From contig JBBDJD010000022.1 in assembly GCA_040880025.1 (NCBI GenBank), forward strand, positions 372,001 to 436,000: a DNA stretch of 64,000 nt. The letters run 5' to 3'. Positions 58,117 to 64,000 of the stretch are shown here, piece after piece. The position numbers were made by a program, and so were the translations under genes. Source of the stretch: RCIO01 sp040880025 (lineage in GTDB: Bacteria; Pseudomonadota; Alphaproteobacteria; Rhizobiales; Rhizobiaceae). Each line of letters begins with the position of its first letter. Position 1 is the first letter of the stretch. Under the pieces are notes generated by a model. It did no database searches, had not been told where the DNA came from, and saw only the letters and a program-made list of their open reading frames with translations.

Positions 58117-59784
58117 TCAGGACGCGAGAGCGGCCTTGCGCCGCTCCGCCTCCTCCTGTTTCAGTTCGAGTTTCGACAGCTTGCCGACTGCCGTACGCGG
58201 CAGCGCCTCGCGAATTTCGACCGACGCCGGCAATTCGTGCGGACCGAGGCGCCCTTTCAGGAACGCGCGCAACGCGTCGAGCGTCACCGGCCGGGCGCCG
58301 TCGCGCAGCTTCAGGAACGCCTTCGCAGCCTCGCCGCGATAGTCGTCGGCGACGCCGATCACCAGCACCTCCTCGACATCGGGATGCTCGTAGATCGCCT
58401 GCTCGATGAGTTGCGGATAGACGTTGTATCCGCCGCAAAGGATCATGTCCTTCTTGCGGTCGACGATGGTGAAGAAGCCTTCTTCGTCCATGAACCCGAT
58501 GTCGCCGGTCAAAAGTCCGCCTTCGGAAAACGCCGCCGCCGTCTCTTCCGGGCGGTTGAGATAGCCGGTGGTGACGTTCGGGCCGAAGATGCGCAGTTCG
58601 CCCGTTTCGCGAGGCGGCAGGACGCGCTTGGGGTCATCCAGCGCAACCACGTCCATCCAGATGCCGGGCAGCGGCACGCCGATGGTGCCCACCATGTCGG
58701 ACCGCGACGGCGGGATGTTGGTGCCGGCGGGTGAGGTCTCCGTCATGCCCCAGCCGCCGAGCACGTCACGGCCGCTGCGCGCCTTGATCTTGCGCGCCAC
58801 CTCGACCGGAAGCGGCGCCCCGCCGGAGGCGCAATAGCGCAGCGAGGACAGATTGCGCTTTTCGAAATCGGGCAGGGCGGCAACCGCAATCCACATCGTC
58901 GGAACCGCCGGAAAACTGGTCGCTCCATTCTCGATTTCGGCAAGCGCCGTCTCGGCGTCGAAGCGGGTGTGGAGGATCAGTTCCAGCCCGTTGTTGATCG
59001 CCCTCAGCATCACCGCGGAGAGGGCGTAGATGTGGAACAGCGGCAGGAACAGAAGCACACGGTCCTCGCCGGGACGCATCAGCCCAAGCGCATCGAACCA
59101 GCAGTCGTAGCTCGAGACGGCGGTGGAGAGATTGCGGTGCGTCAGCAGCGCGCCCTTGGGCAGGCCGGTGGTGCCGCCGGTATATTGCAGCAGCGCCAGA
59201 TCGTCGGCCGAAACTTCAGGAAAGGCCGCATCGCCTGCGCTGTCCATGAATGCGGCGAACCCGACGACGCCTTCGCCTGCCGGCATCGGCCCGGCGATCG
59301 CGGAAGCGCCCAGCGCCGCGTCTTCGCCGACGATCACCGTATCCACGAAGCCTTCACCGACCAGCCGCGCGGCCCGCATCGCCATCTCGCCGATATTGGT
59401 GGTGACGATCACCCTAGCGCCGCTGTCGGTCAGCTTGTGCTTCAGCACCATGTCGCCGTCGAGCGGCGAGAGATGGACCACGGTCAGCCTCGCTTTCACG
59501 GCGCCAAAGAAGGCGATCGGATGATAGAGCGTGTTTGGCAGGAACAGCGCGACCCGTTCGGCCTTTCTCAGCCCCGCGGCGATGAAAGCCCGCGCGCAGC
59601 GGTCCACCTGTTCTTTCAGTTCGGTGAAGCCGGTATTCCGCTCGCGAAAGGAAAAGGCGGTTTTTGCGCCCCATTCGGCCGCCGCGCGGTCGACGATCTC
59701 GTGGATCGGGTAGGCGTCGAGTTCCACGTCCGGGGAAAGACCCGGCGGGTAGACCGCCTTCCATGGGGCGTGGGCGAGGTTCAT
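58117..59784 (-). CDS. pimA: Dicarboxylate/fatty acid--CoA ligase
   Basis: A 555-residue AMP-forming acyl-CoA synthetase. Motifs are YTGGTTGLPKGALLTHRNL (P-loop-like A3), GGWGMTETSP, TGDIGFMDEEGFFTIVDRKKDMI and the C-terminal PRTAVGKLSKLEL with the adenylating Lys. PimA of Rhodopseudomonas palustris activates C7-C14 dicarboxylates and fatty acids; the same specificity is likely but not proven. It starts a single base after the pimF stop, so the two are tightly coupled. Confidence 0.9.
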   Translation of the reverse strand: MNLAHAPWKAVYPPGLSPDVELDAYPIHEIVDRAAAEWGAKTAFSFRERNTGFTELKEQVDRCARAFIAAGLRKAERVALFLPNTLYHPIAFFGAVKARLTVVHLSPLDGDMVLKHKLTDSGARVIVTTNIGEMAMRAARLVGEGFVDTVIVGEDAALGASAIAGPMPAGEGVVGFAAFMDSAGDAAFPEVSADDLALLQYTGGTTGLPKGALLTHRNLSTAVSSYDCWFDALGLMRPGEDRVLLFLPLFHIYALSAVMLRAINNGLELILHTRFDAETALAEIENGATSFPAVPTMWIAVAALPDFEKRNLSSLRYCASGGAPLPVEVARKIKARSGRDVLGGWGMTETSPAGTNIPPSRSDMVGTIGVPLPGIWMDVVALDDPKRVLPPRETGELRIFGPNVTTGYLNRPEETAAAFSEGGLLTGDIGFMDEEGFFTIVDRKKDMILCGGYNVYPQLIEQAIYEHPDVEEVLVIGVADDYRGEAAKAFLKLRDGARPVTLDALRAFLKGRLGPHELPASVEIREALPRTAVGKLSKLELKQEEAERRKAALAS

Positions 59785-59785
59785 G

Positions 59786-61876
<2,091 letters not shown>

Positions 61877-61916
61877 TCACTCCCCCGGTTCGGCCGCTGT
61901 TTCCGCGGCCTGAACA

Positions 61917-62699
61917 CTACGTCCTCAGAAATTCCCGGATCAGTTTCGCCGTTGCGTCAGGCTGTTCGATGCAGGGCAGATGGCCGGCATCCTTGACGAT
62001 CTCGAACCGCGATCCGTCGATCAGATCGGCTGTCGACCGCACCAGGTCCGGCGGCGTCGAGCCGTCCTGGTCCCCCACGATGCACAGCACCGGTATTTTC
62101 AGCGCGCGGGTCGATTCAGTCAGGTCGGCGTCGCGCAGCGCAGCACACGTGCCGGCATATCCGTCCACCGTGGTGCGCGTCAGCATCGCCGTGTAACCCA
62201 CGAAATCCGGATTGGAGGGATCGCGGTAGGCCGGCGTGAACCAGCGCTCCATGATCGGCGTCGCAAGCGACGCGATGCCGTCCTTTGTCACTGCCTCGAT
62301 GCGCCCGTTCCACAGTTCGTCGGTGCCGATTTTGTGTGCGGTGTCGGAAAGCACCAGCCGCTCGACCAGGTCGGGCCGCAACGCGGCCAGTCCCTGGGCA
62401 ATCATGCCCCCGACCGACAGTCCGACGATGGTCGCTCTGCCGATGCCGAGATGATCGAGCAAGGCGGCCAGATCGCTGACATGGTCGGTCAGCGCGTAGG
62501 GTGCGGGCGTCGCCTCGGAAAGCCCGTGGCCGCGCTTGTCGTAGAGAACCAGCCGGTAGTCGTTCTCGAACGCGGCCGCGACTGCATCCCAGATGCGAAA
62601 ATCGGTGCCGAGCGAGTTTGAAAACACGATGACCGGCCCGTTGGCCGGGCCGCGCACCGCATGGTGAACAACCACGCCGTTGACGCGTGCAAACCGCAT
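61917..62699 (-). CDS. Alpha/beta hydrolase, 3-oxoadipate enol-lactonase-like
   Basis: A 260-residue alpha/beta hydrolase starting MRFARVNGVVVHHAVRGPANGPVIVFSNSLGTDFRIWD, the N-terminal pattern of PcaD. The nucleophile elbow is GLSVGGM, the acid is in CIVGDQDGSTPP and the catalytic His in DAGHLPCIEQPD. The length equals that of PcaD. No other beta-ketoadipate gene is in the window; it lies 40 bases upstream of pimF on the same strand and seems to lead that operon. It could open a lactone that feeds a dicarboxylate to PimA, or be a PcaD paralogue with another ester substrate. Confidence 0.83.
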   Translation of the reverse strand: MRFARVNGVVVHHAVRGPANGPVIVFSNSLGTDFRIWDAVAAAFENDYRLVLYDKRGHGLSEATPAPYALTDHVSDLAALLDHLGIGRATIVGLSVGGMIAQGLAALRPDLVERLVLSDTAHKIGTDELWNGRIEAVTKDGIASLATPIMERWFTPAYRDPSNPDFVGYTAMLTRTTVDGYAGTCAALRDADLTESTRALKIPVLCIVGDQDGSTPPDLVRSTADLIDGSRFEIVKDAGHLPCIEQPDATAKLIREFLRT

Positions 62700-62719
62700 T
62701 CGCTCTCCTCCCAAACGCG

Positions 62720-62737
62720 ACATACTACCGAGTATGT
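62720..62737. promoter_or_regulatory. Palindromic operator before the lactonase-pim operon
   Basis: ACATACT-ACCG-AGTATGT is a perfect 7-bp inverted repeat with a 4-base spacer, extended by matching GC/GC bases to 24 bp with one mismatch per arm. It lies 20 bases upstream of the hydrolase start codon, a position where a bound TetR- or MarR-type repressor would block transcription. The regulator gene is not in the window. Confidence 0.65.
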
Positions 62738-62820
62738 TGCAATCCTGTCGGGCGGTCAACGCCCCGGGACTGGGTATGACAGTGGCAAATGCGACACAAG
62801 CGCGCAAGTTGCGAAAGTTC

Positions 62821-62837
62821 ATTTCGCAGAGCGAAAT
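62821..62837. promoter_or_regulatory. Inverted repeat in the divergent region before modA
   Basis: ATTTCGC-AGA-GCGAAAT is a perfect 7-bp inverted repeat with a 3-base centre. It lies between the pim-side operator and the ModE-type site, so it could be a further operator or the hairpin of a short leader. A further GCGAAAG half-site lies just upstream at about 62811. Confidence 0.4.
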
Positions 62838-62854
62838 TATCCGAGTCGCTTGCT

Positions 62855-62878
62855 CGTTATATTTGATCGTATATAACG
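62855..62878 (+). promoter_or_regulatory. ModE-type molybdate operator upstream of modA
   Basis: The arms CGTTATAT and ATATAACG are a perfect 8-bp inverted repeat around eight bases. This closely follows the ModE box of modABC promoters (CGTTATATA-N-TATAACG type), about 60 bases before the modA start. Molybdate-bound ModE would repress uptake here when molybdenum is plentiful. Confidence 0.8.
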
Positions 62879-62939
62879 GCTCAAGCTGATGTCGACGGTC
62901 GCCGTGTTCGGACCGACCACCGATGGAGAGGTGAGGATA

Positions 62940-63746
62940 ATGACGCTGGCTCGTTGGGTGGGGATTGCGCGCGCGGGGTTTGCCGCGCTGACGATGGCGC
63001 TTCTGATGGCATTTGCAGGTGCTGCGCATGCGCAGGAGCGGCTTGTGGTCTTCGCCGCCGCCAGCCTCAAGAACGCCATGGACAATGTCGCCGCCGCCTA
63101 CACTGAAAAGACAGGCGTTGAAGCGGTGGTCTCGTATGCTGGCAGTTCCGCGCTCGCCCGCCAGATCGAACAGGGCGCGCCGGCCGATGTCTTTGTCTCC
63201 GCCAGACTCGACTGGATGGATTATCTCTCCGAGCACGGGCTGACCGACAAGGCATCCGAAGTTAGGCTTCTGGGAAACCGCATCGTGCTCGTCGCGCCGG
63301 CAGATTCGACGGTCGAGGCGAGGATCGTTGCTGGGTTCGACCTCGCCGCGTTGCTGGGCGACGGACGGCTGGCCATGGCCAATACCGACGCCGTGCCCGC
63401 GGGCGTCTACGGCAAAGCCGCGCTTGAGGCGCTGGGTATCTGGGGCGCCGTCAGCGGCAGGACCGCGGAGGCGGAGAACGTGCGCGCCGCCCTGGCACTG
63501 GTTTCGACCGGCGAGGCGCCGCTGGGCATCGTCTACCAGACGGACGCATCGGCCGACCAGAAAGTCCGCATCGTGGACAGCTTTCCCGAAGACACCCACC
63601 CGTCGATCGCCTATCCCGCCGCGGTGATCGCCTCGTCGGAAAACCCGGCCGCCGTGGACTTCCTGAAATTCCTGCAGACGAATACGGCCCGCGGTCTTTT
63701 CGAAGCGGAGGGTTTCGCGGTACTCGTGCCCGCTCTTTCAAACTGA
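62940..63746 (+). CDS. modA: Molybdate ABC transporter substrate-binding protein
   Basis: ModA is the periplasmic protein that delivers molybdate (and tungstate) to ModBC. The 268-residue product from ATG 62940 (GAGAGGTGAGG just before it) has a signal peptide ending MALLMAFAGAAHAQ. The mature part starts ERLVVFAAASLKNAMDNVAAAYTEKTG and has YAGSSALARQIEQGAPADVFVSA and MANTDAVPAGVYGKAALEALG, all ModA oxyanion-site segments. The ATG at 62889 gives an N-terminal extension and is not needed. modB follows after 19 bases. Confidence 0.95.
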   Translation: MTLARWVGIARAGFAALTMALLMAFAGAAHAQERLVVFAAASLKNAMDNVAAAYTEKTGVEAVVSYAGSSALARQIEQGAPADVFVSARLDWMDYLSEHGLTDKASEVRLLGNRIVLVAPADSTVEARIVAGFDLAALLGDGRLAMANTDAVPAGVYGKAALEALGIWGAVSGRTAEAENVRAALALVSTGEAPLGIVYQTDASADQKVRIVDSFPEDTHPSIAYPAAVIASSENPAAVDFLKFLQTNTARGLFEAEGFAVLVPALSN

Positions 63747-63765
63747 ACCGGCTGCGGAACAAGGC

Positions 63766-64000
63766 ATGGATTGGCTGGGTCTCGGCCCCGAGGAGTGGGA
63801 TGCGGTAAGGCTGTCCATCCGGGTCTCCGTCTGGGCGACCGCCGCCAGCCTCCCCTTCGGCGTACTGATCGCGATGCTTCTGGCGCGTGGGCGCTTTCCG
63901 GGCCGAACGCTTCTCAACGGCATCGTCCACCTGCCGCTGATCATGCCGCCGGTGGTGACAGGCTACCTGCTGTTGCTCGGCTTTGGACGGAAAGGCCCGA
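63766..64000 (+). CDS. modB: Molybdate ABC transporter permease, 5' part
   Basis: The reading frame starts MDWLGLGPEEWDAVRLSIRVSVWATAASLPFGVLIAMLLARGRFPGRTLLNGIVHLPLIMPPVVTGYLLLLGFGRKGP and runs off the right edge. The pattern LSIRVS...LPFGxxxAxLLARxxFPGRxLLNGxVHLPLxxPPVVxGYLLL is the ModB permease N-terminus. About 78 residues of some 225 are present. modC is expected beyond the window. Confidence 0.94.
   Translation, partial: MDWLGLGPEEWDAVRLSIRVSVWATAASLPFGVLIAMLLARGRFPGRTLLNGIVHLPLIMPPVVTGYLLLLGFGRKGP

Noticed and set aside
62700..63599. A 300-codon N-terminal extension of the lactonase-like hydrolase
   Set aside because: It lies antisense to modA and crosses operators. The hydrolase fold starts at MRFARVNGVVVHH (62699).

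Overview
The window is a high-GC, gene-dense stretch of an alphaproteobacterial chromosome. The best guess is the order Hyphomicrobiales (Rhizobiales), near Mesorhizobium and other Phyllobacteriaceae. This rests on the hisS-hisZ-hisG order with a short HisG that needs HisZ, small proteins of rhizobial families (DUF4170, DUF2093, DUF2783), a BigR-type sulfide module, a pimFABCD-like operon, and GC-rich palindromic repeats of the kind scattered through such genomes. The genus is an inference. I saw no tRNA, rRNA, CRISPR array, prophage, transposase or plasmid function. One run of 100 N (3923-4022) marks an assembly gap between hisZ and hisS.

Layout. 1-5.7 kb: 3' end of fumC, two DoxX membrane proteins, and the hisS-hisZ-hisG operon on the minus strand, with a palindromic repeat pair between hisZ and hisG. 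5.9-12.1 kb: a rhizobial hypothetical gene carrying a copy of the same repeat, two tandem TadG-like von Willebrand factor A proteins, and a membrane protein with a degenerate EAL domain. 12.3-20.7 kb: a HAD phosphatase, ribF, ileS behind a possibly structured leader, a lipoprotein, tadA, rluB and rsmD. 20.8-30.3 kb: a catalytic/non-catalytic M16 protease pair, a patatin, pmbA, an inositol-phosphatase-family enzyme, DUF4170, then waaA and lpxK, both with substitutions in family signature motifs, and two small genes. 30.3-39.7 kb: mutL, a GGDEF-EAL protein, glutaryl-CoA dehydrogenase, a 2-oxoglutarate/Fe(II)-type dioxygenase, kbl-tdh for threonine breakdown and an HPP membrane protein.

39.6-48.1 kb is the tyrosine/homogentisate region: a MarR regulator diverges from an operon of hmgA, a fumarylacetoacetase, an AhpD-like protein, an unusual MBL-fold protein, a two-helix membrane protein, an FAD monooxygenase and DUF2783. 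On the far side, hpd diverges from an Lrp/AsnC regulator. The last five operon genes are tightly or translationally coupled and look like an undescribed extension of the homogentisate pathway. 48.2-50.1 kb holds two TRAP permease genes with no binding protein beside them, preceded by a long inverted repeat.

50.1-54.5 kb is a sulfide detoxification locus: a BigR-type regulator diverges from two YeeE/YedE transporter halves, a persulfide dioxygenase, a separate DUF442 sulfurtransferase and a SulP anion transporter. 54.5-62.7 kb is a pimFABCD-like operon for dicarboxylate/fatty-acid beta-oxidation, headed by an enol-lactonase-like hydrolase and a good palindromic operator. The window ends in modA and the start of modB behind a ModE-type site. 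The points most worth a second look are the motif-divergent WaaA and LpxK, the low-GC inserts in HisRS and (more weakly) IleRS, and the gene module attached to the homogentisate operon.
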